From: a virus
Direction: 5' to 3' (one strand)
Virus record (IMG/VR): IMGVR_UViG_3300012207_000003
Location: 1-64,000 of that record
DNA: 64,000 bases
In this document: positions 23,525-31,172 of the stretch, piece by piece
Numbering within the stretch: the first letter of the stretch is position 1
Layout of the letters: each line of letters starts with the position of its first letter
The notes under the pieces: model-generated
Told to the model about the DNA's origin: nothing
What the model saw: the letters and a program-made list of their open reading frames with translations, nothing else
Database searches by the model: none
Position numbers and translations under genes: made by a program

Positions 23525-23770
23525 ATGGCAAATGTTAATATCCAGGGGGACGACCTGGATAATGTTTCGACAAAAATTGAAATCTCCTCGCTTGAGGAAC
23601 TAGGCAATCTTCTGGCAGCAATGCCAGAGGGTACAACGGCGAATGTGCTTGGCGGTGATTTGGACGCGGGCAATTTCGAGGTTGCCCATCTCGAAACACC
23701 AATTGGCAGTAGCATTGGCATTTTGTATTCTGGCCCTGTCGCGGAGGGCTATCAAAGCCCATTCGAGTAA
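23525..23770 (+). CDS. acidic hypothetical protein
   Basis: An 81-residue acidic protein, Gly/Asp rich, no Cys. GGAAAGG lies before the ATG, and a small GCCC/GGGC hairpin lies in the gap before it. It is the last gene of the operon and is followed by a terminator at 23800. Confidence 0.6.
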   Translation: MANVNIQGDDLDNVSTKIEISSLEELGNLLAAMPEGTTANVLGGDLDAGNFEVAHLETPIGSSIGILYSGPVAEGYQSPFE

Positions 23771-23799
23771 GCCCCTCGCTACAATCCAGCCAGCGCATG

Positions 23800-23836
23800 A
23801 CCTCTAAGAGAGCAATGTCTTAGAGGTTCTTTTTTA
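23800..23836 (+). terminator. rho-independent terminator
   Basis: Ten-base stem (23800-23809 with 23818-23827), eight-base loop, then TTCTTTTTTATTT. Ends the 22781-23770 operon. Confidence 0.9.
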
Positions 23837-24246
23837 TTTCTAGGCAGGGGTACAGTAGGGAGGCTATTTCATATAGACATAAAACTATTGTTCAGTTCAT
23901 GTGTATACAGTATTTATCTCTATATTATATGTTGAATGAAAAAATAAACTATGGGGGTATCTTAGTATCTAGTACTATATACTATAACACAGTATAGCAA
24001 TAGTACAAAAGTACTAGTATCATTTTAACCCCTGCTTAGTGAGAAGAGAACTATTAAAAATAAACTGAACAATAACACCTATCTGGAAATCTGATACTAG
24101 CCCCTGCTTTGTGGATACTCATATTTGTTACCAGGATTGAAATTCTGATGTGCTTCAGGTTCCAGGTGAGTGATAGATCATCTCAGTTAGATTTTTTAAT
24201 CCTGGCATCACAAAGAGGGCATTTTCAAAAAACTTTGCTAGAATCA

Positions 24247-24317
24247 CGTCTACATTTCGACACTTCATACTCTTTGAGCTTAGAAGCTCTACTATTCAAG
24301 CATAAGGAAGTGTAGAT
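24247..24317 (-). repeat. 71-bp composite element, right copy
   Basis: Inverse-oriented copy of 22459-22529. All 49 block positions are identical and the three spacers have identical length but diverged sequence. Total length is 71 bp in both. Confidence 0.85.
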
Positions 24318-24327
24318 TTTACTTTCG

Positions 24328-24364
24328 ACACTTCGTCAACACTTCTACACTTCCTTTACACTTG
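24328..24364 (+). repeat. iteron-like ACACTTC cluster
   Basis: ACACTTC at 24328-24334, 24339-24345 and 24347-24353, followed by a variant TACACTTG at 24357-24364. The same heptamer is in both outer blocks of the 71-bp elements. Confidence 0.7.
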
Positions 24365-24488
24365 CTTTTCATCCTCCAGACACGGTATACTTCAAGCAGT
24401 CCTTCATACTCGTACTTCGGGAAATAGGCGGTTTTTAGCAAAGAAGAGTTTTCAAAGTAGTATCCTTTCCCCACTTTGAAAGCTCTTC

Positions 24489-24517
24489 TTGTTTTTTTAC
24501 ACAAGAAACGGTATATT
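24489..24517 (+). promoter_or_regulatory. probable late promoter before terminase genes
   Basis: TTGTTT at 24489-24494, 17-base spacer, TATATT at 24512-24517. A TTCTTGT/ACAAGAA dyad overlaps the -35 (24486-24507), and AGTATTC/GAATACT (24525-24546) follows the start point. Confidence 0.55.
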
Positions 24518-24597
24518 GTGGATGAGTATTCTTGTGGGTGAATACTTACTTCATGAGCAGTGTACGTGTGTATTCAGATGTGGGGAAGAGTTAGAGA

Positions 24598-25122
24598 ATG
24601 CAAGAAAATGTATCCCTTTCCAGAAATCAAGAGCGTTTCTTGCAATTGCTGTTACTTGGCAAGAACATAACCGCCGCTTCAAAAGAAGTCGGCATTAATC
24701 CAGTCACAGCGCATCGTTGGCTCAATACTCCTGTATTCCAGGAAGAGCGCAAACGCCGTGAAGCTGAGTTATCCAAGCTTGAACAGGAAGAGATAACTCG
24801 TATTCTCACTAGTGGCTATGCTCTCATGCATCGACGTGTCGAAGCTCTTGATAAACTCTCAAAGAAGCTAGAATCCTATTTAGAAGACGAGTCAAAAATC
24901 TGGCTTGCAGATGTGAAAGCAGTAGGGCTTGAACGTGTAGATCTTGTTCAATTCAATGCTGACTTGTTCAAAGAATACCGCGCTACCTTTGCCGATCTTG
25001 CCAGCGAACTAGGCCAGCGTGTGAAGAAGACAGAGACAGAGCACAGTGGCGCAATTGATCTGACAGGCGCAAAAGATAGATTACTCGGAAAACTCGCAAC
25101 ACTTCCAGATGATGAATCCTGA
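24598..25122 (+). CDS. terS: terminase small subunit
   Basis: A 174-residue protein. The N-terminal HTH (LSRNQERFLQLLLLGKNITA, then VTAHRWLN) matches the phBC6A51-type small terminases that recognise the packaging site. A long helical middle (50-130) would form the oligomeric ring, and the C-terminal end would contact the large subunit, whose gene it overlaps by 14 bases. The packaging site may lie in the non-coding region immediately upstream. Confidence 0.85.
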   Translation: MQENVSLSRNQERFLQLLLLGKNITAASKEVGINPVTAHRWLNTPVFQEERKRREAELSKLEQEEITRILTSGYALMHRRVEALDKLSKKLESYLEDESKIWLADVKAVGLERVDLVQFNADLFKEYRATFADLASELGQRVKKTETEHSGAIDLTGAKDRLLGKLATLPDDES

Positions 25123-26479
25123 AGAATACGCGTTTTATCGCAATTTCTCAAAGAAGTCAAAAGTCGAAAAGCTCGCATTTATTGCAACGCTTACAGACGA
25201 TGAAGCAGTACGTTTACAATTTACCTGGCAAGCCTGGGCTAGGGATAAACAATTAACCCCTCCAGGGGCATGGGCAACATGGGTTATCATGGCCGGTCGT
25301 GGGTTTGGAAAAACACGAACAGGAGCTGAACAAACCCGTATCTGGGCCGAGGAAGATCCAAACGCTCGTATTGCGCTTGTAGCGAGGACAGCCGCCGATA
25401 TTCGTGATGTCATGGTTGAGGGTGAGTCTGGCATACTGGCTATATCCCCTCCCTGGTTTAAGCCACACTATGAACCATCCAAGCGTCGTTTGACCTGGCC
25501 GAATGGGGCGCAAGCTACAACCTACAGTGCAGAACAACCTGACCAATTGGCAGGGCCACAGCATACAAAGTTCTGGGCAGATGAGAGAAGTACCTGGCAA
25601 TACGATGAAACCTGGGATCAGCTTCAATTTGGTTTGAGGTTAGGCGCGAATCCGCAAGGCGTGGTCACAATGACACCTCGCCCTACCAAAGCGGTAAAGG
25701 CTCTTTTAAAAGACGAAACAACCGTTGTCACACGTGGTAGTACACGCGAAAACAAAGGGAACTTAGCAAAGCGTTTCTACCGTGAAATCACTCGTAAATA
25801 TGAGGGTACACGGCTAGGCAGGCAAGAATTAGAGGGCGAAGTCATTGAGGATGTAGACGGGGCATTGTGGAAACGCGAGGCAATGATTGAGCAGTTACGA
25901 GTCTATAAACATCCTGAATTGAAACGTATTGTTGTTGGGGTTGACCCGTCAGTGACAAGTACAGAAGAGAGTGCTGAAACTGGTATTGTCATAGCGGGCG
26001 TAGGCATAGACGATCATGGTTATGTGCTGCAAGATAGGTCACTGCTTGCAAGCCCTAACGAGTGGGCAAAGGAAGTCATAGCAGGTTACTACCTGCTTGA
26101 AGCTGACAGGGTGATAGGAGAGGTCAATAATGGCGGTGACTTGGTAGAAACGGTGTTACGTAACATCGACAAAGCTATTTCATATAAATCGGTACGTGCT
26201 ACCAGGGGGAAACAACTCAGAGCAGAGCCAGTCAGTAGCTTTTATGAACGATCTTTAATACATCATGTTGGCACATTCCCTGACCTCGAAGATCAAATGT
26301 GCTCATGGGTTCCAGGTGAGAAGTCGCCAGATAGGCTTGATGCACTCGTTTGGGCATTCACCGAGATGATGGTAGGTCAAGTACAGATAGGTGGCATGAT
26401 GGTTGATACCGATACAAGAGAGCAAGAGGAGATGGAAGATGAGCAGGAAGAGCAATCGGCATACGCACTATTCAGGTAG
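25109..26479 (+). CDS. terL: terminase large subunit
   Basis: A 456-residue packaging motor. ATPase: Walker A AGRGFGKT at residues 62-69, Walker B/catalytic FWADE with Asp158-Glu159, and a TMTPRPTK coupling motif. Nuclease domain: GVDPSVTS with Asp279, later Asp in NNGGDLV, and SPDRLDALVWA near the end, all typical of the Terminase_6C RNaseH-like fold. It drives DNA into proheads and cuts concatemers. Two possible ATG starts are adjacent (25109, 25112). Confidence 0.95.
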   Translation: MMNPEEYAFYRNFSKKSKVEKLAFIATLTDDEAVRLQFTWQAWARDKQLTPPGAWATWVIMAGRGFGKTRTGAEQTRIWAEEDPNARIALVARTAADIRDVMVEGESGILAISPPWFKPHYEPSKRRLTWPNGAQATTYSAEQPDQLAGPQHTKFWADERSTWQYDETWDQLQFGLRLGANPQGVVTMTPRPTKAVKALLKDETTVVTRGSTRENKGNLAKRFYREITRKYEGTRLGRQELEGEVIEDVDGALWKREAMIEQLRVYKHPELKRIVVGVDPSVTSTEESAETGIVIAGVGIDDHGYVLQDRSLLASPNEWAKEVIAGYYLLEADRVIGEVNNGGDLVETVLRNIDKAISYKSVRATRGKQLRAEPVSSFYERSLIHHVGTFPDLEDQMCSWVPGEKSPDRLDALVWAFTEMMVGQVQIGGMMVDTDTREQEEMEDEQEEQSAYALFR

Positions 26480-26482
26480 TAG

Positions 26483-26803
26483 ATGATAGAGCAACAAGAT
26501 GAGGCTTATCAGGCTCGTATCAAGCTTGTTGTTGGCCTTGTTGACTATTGGTTTCATCGTAAACATCCAGGTTGGTATGGACTTGACCCTGATACCATGC
26601 AACCGGAGATGACAGAAGATGAAGCACTGGCCGCTATGAAAGAAGATGCCGAGCGGTTATGGGGAATGACAGATGAGCAATTGCACACGATGATGGATGC
26701 AACCCTGAATGACCTTATGGGGGTATCACCGTTACGCAATATGTTACCACATAAATCTAAGATGACTTTTCCCATCAAGGTAAATCGATATATAGGGAGA
26801 TGA
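26483..26803 (+). CDS. hypothetical protein between terminase and portal
   Basis: A 106-residue acidic helical protein (EMTEDEALAAMKEDAERLWG). No family recognised. It lies in the packaging block three bases after the terminase, so may be a packaging or head accessory factor. Confidence 0.6.
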   Translation: MIEQQDEAYQARIKLVVGLVDYWFHRKHPGWYGLDPDTMQPEMTEDEALAAMKEDAERLWGMTDEQLHTMMDATLNDLMGVSPLRNMLPHKSKMTFPIKVNRYIGR

Positions 26804-26809
26804 TGGAAG

Positions 26810-28768
26810 ATGAGCAGGAAAAACCGACGTTCCAATTATCAACAAAATAAACCACGTCTTGTTACACAATCTCAATCATTGGATAATGAACAAATCTTCA
26901 TACAACGTGGCAATCTTGCCCTGGTTGGTGAAGCACGTCCCCGCAAAACACCTGCTCCTCCATCAGCTTCAAACAATCTCAGAAGCAAAGTACAATCCTT
27001 ATCCCTTGACTGGGATGATAATGAAGCTCTCCAGATACAAGCTCAACGTCCTTTAACAGAAGCTGAACGTAAGGAAACGCTCTATAGCGTCTATGTTGGT
27101 AACACGTGGGTATCATCCTGTGTCGATGTCATCTCGAAACGTTTCACATCGGGCGGCTGGCATTTAGAAGAAGTGGAAGAGGGCAAAGGGCAAGAAGCGA
27201 ATAAAGACATCCTTAAAAAGTTCTTGTTGGATATCAACGACGATGAAGACTTTCTACAATTCCTCCGTGGGGCAGCAGATGACCTTGATATCTATGGCGA
27301 AGCATACGCTGAAATCATCCTGGGTAGTGATGGACTGCCAGCGCAGCTCGTCTCAATTGATTGTATCACGATGACCTATGAATTAGACGAACATGGGAAC
27401 ATCACTGGCTACACACAAACGCTTGTCAAATCAAATAGAACAGTCAAGTTCAAACCTGAACAGATTATCAGATGGTGGTTTCCCTCTAAACGCGCTCGCA
27501 AAGTAGCCTTTAGTCCCATTGAAAAGATGGTCAATCCAACCTATGCCGATAAGAGCATGGTTGACTGGGTACACATGTTCTTTAAGAAAGGTACTCGACC
27601 TAGTACTTGGATTAAGCTAGGGGACGACAGTGATATAGATGATGCTCGTCAATACCTCAAATTCTACAAAGAGAACTATACAGGCGCGCAAAATGCACAT
27701 ACCCCACAAATTGCCTACGGCGGAGCTGAGATTAATGAATACGGCAAAGGCTCAATTGATGTTGACTTTGGCAAAGGTCGCTTATTCACGCGTGAAGAGG
27801 TACTAGCAGGCTATGGTGTCCCTCCAGCGTGTATCGGCATTATCGAAAGCGGTAACATTGGCAGTGGCACAGGGGAAGATCAAGACAAGGCACTCAGGAA
27901 CAATACCGTTGACCCTCTCAAACAATTGATACTCGAAAAGCTCAATCGGCGGATTGTTGTAGGGGCATTTGGCATCACCGATTGGGTTGTCACAACCAAG
28001 TATGCTGACTATCGCAGTGATGTTGAGATATCCGAAGTACAATCAAAGCGTATTCAGAATGGCCTTTCAACCCCAAATCAGGAACGCATTGATTCAGGTA
28101 AGGCTCCCTATCCAGAGACAGGCGATACCCCTACCATTATTTCAGGTCGTGAGATCATACCTCTTGAACGATTGGATGATCTAGCAGACGAACAAAGGCA
28201 AGCAGCGCAAGTTCAGATTGATACCTCGAAAGCCGCACTTGATCTGGCGCAAACACAAGCAGACAAAGCTAAACATCCTGACCCTGTAGCCCCTGCTCTG
28301 AATGGACAACAAAACAATGGACAACCTCCTATGAAAGCAGGTCAAGTGCCAGGCGCAGCGATAGCACAAGGCACGCGGGCAGGGGAAAGCAAAGAGGAAC
28401 TTCCAAAGGAACAAGAACAGCCTAAAGAAAGCGTATCTTATACCAAACGGCAACAGTTCGGCATAGGCGCATGGCAACAAGCCGATCCGATCATTCAGCA
28501 ACGGCTTACTGATATCCAATCTCGCGTCAAGCTCAAATGGAAGTTAGGCAAGAATGCCTGTTATGCTTGTCGCATGAACGCTGGTGCTATCGTTTCATTA
28601 GGTGAATCATTCCCAAGTGGCGCATTAATAGCACCGTGCCATGATGGATGTGAATGCGAAGTAGAAGAGATATTCCTTGAAGAGGGAAGCCAACACTCTT
28701 TTTTCGTGAAAGCCTCCGACAATGGAGGCAACCAATCCCAGAACAACTCAAATGCGAACAAGAATTAG
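26810..28768 (+). CDS. portal protein with MuF-like C-terminal segment
   Basis: A 652-residue portal of the HK97/PBSX-like class. After a disordered 60-residue N-terminus the core runs from VGNTWVSSCVDVISKRF to about residue 450: YGEAYAEII, IIRWWFPSKRARKVAFSPI, and the YGVPPACIGI region. Residues 450-560 are a Gln/Pro-rich linker. Residues 580-625 have CYACRMNAG ... SFPSGA ... PCHDGCECEV, a Cys/His cluster like the MuF (head morphogenesis) C-terminus. Near the end the ribosome meets a T-TTT-TTC slippery site; a -1 shift would replace the last 20 residues with a second MuF-like domain. Confidence 0.88.
   Translation: MSRKNRRSNYQQNKPRLVTQSQSLDNEQIFIQRGNLALVGEARPRKTPAPPSASNNLRSKVQSLSLDWDDNEALQIQAQRPLTEAERKETLYSVYVGNTWVSSCVDVISKRFTSGGWHLEEVEEGKGQEANKDILKKFLLDINDDEDFLQFLRGAADDLDIYGEAYAEIILGSDGLPAQLVSIDCITMTYELDEHGNITGYTQTLVKSNRTVKFKPEQIIRWWFPSKRARKVAFSPIEKMVNPTYADKSMVDWVHMFFKKGTRPSTWIKLGDDSDIDDARQYLKFYKENYTGAQNAHTPQIAYGGAEINEYGKGSIDVDFGKGRLFTREEVLAGYGVPPACIGIIESGNIGSGTGEDQDKALRNNTVDPLKQLILEKLNRRIVVGAFGITDWVVTTKYADYRSDVEISEVQSKRIQNGLSTPNQERIDSGKAPYPETGDTPTIISGREIIPLERLDDLADEQRQAAQVQIDTSKAALDLAQTQADKAKHPDPVAPALNGQQNNGQPPMKAGQVPGAAIAQGTRAGESKEELPKEQEQPKESVSYTKRQQFGIGAWQQADPIIQQRLTDIQSRVKLKWKLGKNACYACRMNAGAIVSLGESFPSGALIAPCHDGCECEVEEIFLEEGSQHSFFVKASDNGGNQSQNNSNANKN
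28699..28729 (+). promoter_or_regulatory. programmed -1 frameshift signal in portal gene
   Basis: Slippery heptamer T-TTT-TTC at 28699-28705 in the correct frame, six-base spacer, then a perfect GCCTCC/GGAGGC hairpin (28712-28717 with 28724-28729). The -1 frame is open from 28681 to 29340. Confidence 0.82.
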
Positions 28769-29340
28769 AATCACTGTTAGCTATAATTATCAAGAGTCAA
28801 CGAGATGGCAAGTCTTTTAAAGATAGACAGATAGATGATGTTATTATTCGTCATGTTGCTGAATACCTACAGCAAGCGCAGGTACTCGGCAAGCAGTATG
28901 CTGCCAAATACGTAGAATTACCTAGTCGAGAGGCTGTTATTGGTGCTGAACTAGGTAGTTCTCTCCTGGACAGAGCAAAGAATCTGATTCAACGCGCTCT
29001 TTCCTGGGCAAAGGACTTGTTTATCAGTAAAGTAGATGACCTGGGAGATGATGCCAGTTCAGATGATATTGAAAGTGCATTAGAGGATGTGTCTATCACC
29101 GTAGCTGAAACTTTGGGACTGACTGAAGTTCAAAGTGTGGTTGAAGAGACAGTTATGAATGAACTGCAAGCATCAGGCATAGCACAGGTGGAATGGGTCA
29201 ATGAACCTGGCGCATGTCCTATTTGTTTAGATAATGCCGATGCTGGGCCTATCAACATTGGTGACACGTTTCCGAGTGGTGACAGTCAAGCGCCAGCGCA
29301 TAATCGTTGTAGGTGTCATGTAGCACCTGTAGGGAGTTAA
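28705..29340 (+). CDS. -1 frameshift extension of portal (MuF-like minor head domain)
   Basis: This frame has no credible start with a ribosome binding site; the first TTG (29017) is far inside it. Read through the -1 frameshift it adds 211 residues to the portal, giving about 843. The C-terminal motif CPICLDNADAG ... DTFPSGD ... HNRCRCHV is the typical MuF/minor head ending, and resembles the cluster already present in the zero-frame portal. A minor population of extended portals would bring a MuF-like module into the head. The upstream 100 residues are helical. Confidence 0.78.
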   Translation, partial: RESLRQWRQPIPEQLKCEQELESLLAIIIKSQRDGKSFKDRQIDDVIIRHVAEYLQQAQVLGKQYAAKYVELPSREAVIGAELGSSLLDRAKNLIQRALSWAKDLFISKVDDLGDDASSDDIESALEDVSITVAETLGLTEVQSVVEETVMNELQASGIAQVEWVNEPGACPICLDNADAGPINIGDTFPSGDSQAPAHNRCRCHVAPVGS

Positions 29341-29368
29341 CAGCGAACAAGGGAGTGAGTAAAGAGAA

Positions 29369-29725
29369 ATGAGTGAATTAGGGCATTTTGGAGATAGGAT
29401 TGTATATGAGCTTCAGCGCAATGCAAATGCATTAGAGCAAAGCAATAAACGCAATCAGGAATGGATAGAACTGAATAAGCAATGGCATGAAGAGGATGTA
29501 AAGAGGCAAGAGCAATGGCATAATGAAGCCGAAACGCTGAATGAATTACGATATCAGGAACGACTTGAATTGGATAGGCAAGTCTTTTTGTATCAGTGTA
29601 AATGTCACGATGAAGCTGAACGATTAAACGAACAACGCTATCAAGAGCATCAAGAGCATGAAAGCGCATTGCTGAAAGCGTATGTTGCCAATCTTCTATC
29701 AAAAGCTACAGAATCTAAAGAATGA
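29369..29725 (+). CDS. Glu/Gln-rich coiled-coil protein
   Basis: A 118-residue protein, almost fully helical, with repeated WxEE/QRYQE elements (LNELRYQERLELD and LNEQRYQEHQEHE). It may be a head-assembly accessory; I recognise no family. Overlaps the next gene as ATGA. Confidence 0.65.
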   Translation: MSELGHFGDRIVYELQRNANALEQSNKRNQEWIELNKQWHEEDVKRQEQWHNEAETLNELRYQERLELDRQVFLYQCKCHDEAERLNEQRYQEHQEHESALLKAYVANLLSKATESKE

Positions 29726-29856
29726 AACGCTTTTATATGCCTTGCGTTTATGGCTCTGGTTTGCATCACGCGGAAGTAACACAGAGCCGTTTTCGTGGTT
29801 ATTGCATCAGTATGACATCAGAGAAGCGATATGCAAGGGGGAAGACATTTGAATGA
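29722..29856 (+). CDS. 44-residue hypothetical protein
   Basis: A short protein (MKRFYMPCVYGSGLHH start) with Cys and His residues and a basic end. Support is positional: its ATG overlaps the preceding stop as ATGA, and its stop overlaps the next ATG as ATGA. Function unknown. Confidence 0.6.
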   Translation: MKRFYMPCVYGSGLHHAEVTQSRFRGYCISMTSEKRYARGKTFE

Positions 29857-30098
29857 GTAAGAAAAAACAGAAGAAGTATTCAAAAGATACGCATTTCAAA
29901 CACTATGCAGCGCAAATCTGGCAAGACATGGAGTCAGCTTTTCGTGTAGAGAATGTGAGATTTTATGATGCCAGGGCTAGAAATGTAGCGCATGATGTAC
30001 TGGCAAAGAGCCTATACGATTTTGCGGATTATTGCACATCTAATATGAAATTTACGTTTGCTAAGGATATTCCGGATTTGAGTGAGGATAATAGATGA
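29853..30098 (+). CDS. small protein of a three-member family (A)
   Basis: An 81-residue protein with a basic start, a helix RNVAHDVLAKSLYDFADYC and an ending KDIPDLSED. The plan (helix with A-x-D-L, then [DV]PD[LF][ST]E near the C-terminus) recurs in the proteins at 49438 and 60287. Function unknown. Between ATGA overlaps. Confidence 0.65.
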   Translation: MSKKKQKKYSKDTHFKHYAAQIWQDMESAFRVENVRFYDARARNVAHDVLAKSLYDFADYCTSNMKFTFAKDIPDLSEDNR

Positions 30099-30340
30099 GC
30101 ATAGACAAGAAAGAACCTCAACCTATTATGTTTCCAGGAACACAAATCGGTATTTTAGATGTTAGTAACAGGCGTCTCACACGTGAGGATGTGCAACGCA
30201 TCGTCTTTGAAAAAGTCTCTGAGATTTTGTATCAATTGTTGCGTTCTGAAGAGCAGATAAGCATTTCCAGTATGTCCTTTGCAGACTTTGATGCATTCTT
30301 GCAGCGTGTGATGTGTACGACTACAGAAGAGGAAGTATGA
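30095..30340 (+). CDS. hypothetical protein
   Basis: An 81-residue protein: a Pro-rich start, strand IMFPGTQIGILD, then two helices (EDVQRIVFEKVSEILYQLL). No family recognised. Coupled on both sides by ATGA overlaps. Confidence 0.6.
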   Translation: MSIDKKEPQPIMFPGTQIGILDVSNRRLTREDVQRIVFEKVSEILYQLLRSEEQISISSMSFADFDAFLQRVMCTTTEEEV

Positions 30341-30654
30341 GCTTTCAGGGATTGAATGAACTTTTCAAAACAACCACATCCGATCACACTGAACCGATAA
30401 ACTGGGTTGAGCTTGATAAGATGATAGATCAAGTGAAATCTGAACAAACATCAGAACCATATAGCTTTATTATGGCTCCTTGGATGCATAAGGAGATGTA
30501 TATGCTTAATGGTTTGCAATATGTTTCTAAACATGCAACACATCCAATCCGTAAAGTACATCTAAGAAGTATTGCAGCAAGGCGTAAGGCTAGAAAGAGG
30601 CAATTAGAACGCCTGTATAATCATCGGTATGGAGTAGTAGCATATGCCAATTGA
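30337..30654 (+). CDS. hypothetical protein with basic C-terminus
   Basis: A 105-residue protein; the ATG at 30337 overlaps the previous stop as ATGA, so the longer open frame is not used. It has a short motif SFIMAPWMHKEMYMLNG and a basic helix (RSIAARRKARKRQLERLYNH). It may bind nucleic acid. Confidence 0.6.
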   Translation: MSFQGLNELFKTTTSDHTEPINWVELDKMIDQVKSEQTSEPYSFIMAPWMHKEMYMLNGLQYVSKHATHPIRKVHLRSIAARRKARKRQLERLYNHRYGVVAYAN

Positions 30655-30886
30655 TCTTATCGCTTTGTATTTGAAAATATATACGCAATGCTTGCAATCG
30701 CCAGATGGTATTTATGAATGTGATACTGCCCGTTTTTACCAGGACACAGGATTTACGACATTTAACGTGCTCTCTCCACTTCTGAAAAATGGTTCTATTG
30801 AAGTTAAAGCCGTTGGCAAAGAACATCCTGATAGCAATTATCAGATCACGGTAAAAGAGGAATTGAGACATGCTACGATTGATTAA
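30644..30886 (+). CDS. hypothetical protein, winged-helix-like
   Basis: An 80-residue protein with the order helix, helix, strand pair (TTFNVLSPLLKNGSIEVKAV) that resembles a small winged helix. GGAG lies before the ATG, and the gene overlaps the previous one by 11 bases. Confidence 0.55.
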   Translation: MPIDLIALYLKIYTQCLQSPDGIYECDTARFYQDTGFTTFNVLSPLLKNGSIEVKAVGKEHPDSNYQITVKEELRHATID

Positions 30887-31076
30887 TCAGTATTTCACCT
30901 GTCCAACATGGCATCGTCCTTTGATTGCGCCAGTTTCTAATGGCATTGAGATACGATGCAGATCATGTAAGCAAGTACATTTTATTGCTCGTTCACATCT
31001 TGAAAAAGCCTGGAATGATCTTGAGATTGCAGAAAGAGCAACCAAACCGCTACTTGCAATCGTTGTAGGCATGTAA
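30870..31076 (+). CDS. Com-like small zinc protein
   Basis: A 68-residue protein with YFTCPTWHRPL and IEIRCRSCKQVHFI. The second part matches the CxxC half of Mu Com-type zinc ribbons, and Cys/His of the first part could complete the site. Com-like proteins regulate translation in some phages; here the function is only suggested. It is the last gene before the capsid-operon promoter. Confidence 0.6.
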   Translation: MLRLINQYFTCPTWHRPLIAPVSNGIEIRCRSCKQVHFIARSHLEKAWNDLEIAERATKPLLAIVVGM

Positions 31077-31079
31077 CAC

Positions 31080-31109
31080 TTGCATTTTCCTTGATGTATA
31101 CGCTATACT
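31080..31109 (+). promoter_or_regulatory. promoter for protease-capsid operon
   Basis: TTGCAT at 31080-31085, 18-base spacer, TATACT at 31104-31109. The transcript would start about 15 bases before the leader hairpin. Confidence 0.6.
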
Positions 31110-31130
31110 AAGCGTGATAGATAATTATAG

Positions 31131-31165
31131 GCCACTCTATACGGCCATTACCGTGTAGGAGTGGC
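31131..31165 (+). promoter_or_regulatory. leader hairpin covering ribosome binding site
   Basis: A 14-bp stem in two 7-bp parts (31131-31137 with 31159-31165; 31138-31144 with 31151-31157) with one bulged base and a six-base loop. The AGGAG site (31157-31161) of the next gene lies inside the 3' arm. TTTATT follows, so partial termination is also possible. Confidence 0.6.
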
Positions 31166-31172
31166 TTTATTC

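Larger units (their letters stand above)
23837..24597. other. 761-base non-coding region, origin-like
   Basis: No gene is supported. It contains an AT-rich segment (about 23860-24075) bounded by the 12-bp inverted repeat TATTGTTCAGTT (23886-23897) / AACTGAACAATA (24063-24074), internal AGTACT and TACTAG dyads (23957-24020), the right 71-bp element (24247-24317), a cluster of ACACTTC repeats (24328-24364), and a promoter with hairpins before the terminase genes (24486-24546). The combination of AT-rich DNA, iterons and inverted repeats is typical of a replication origin or partition locus. Confidence 0.6.

Noticed and set aside
29017-29340. Independent gene starting at TTG 29017
   Set aside because: No ribosome binding site; the frame is open far upstream to a slippery site, so a frameshift product explains it better.
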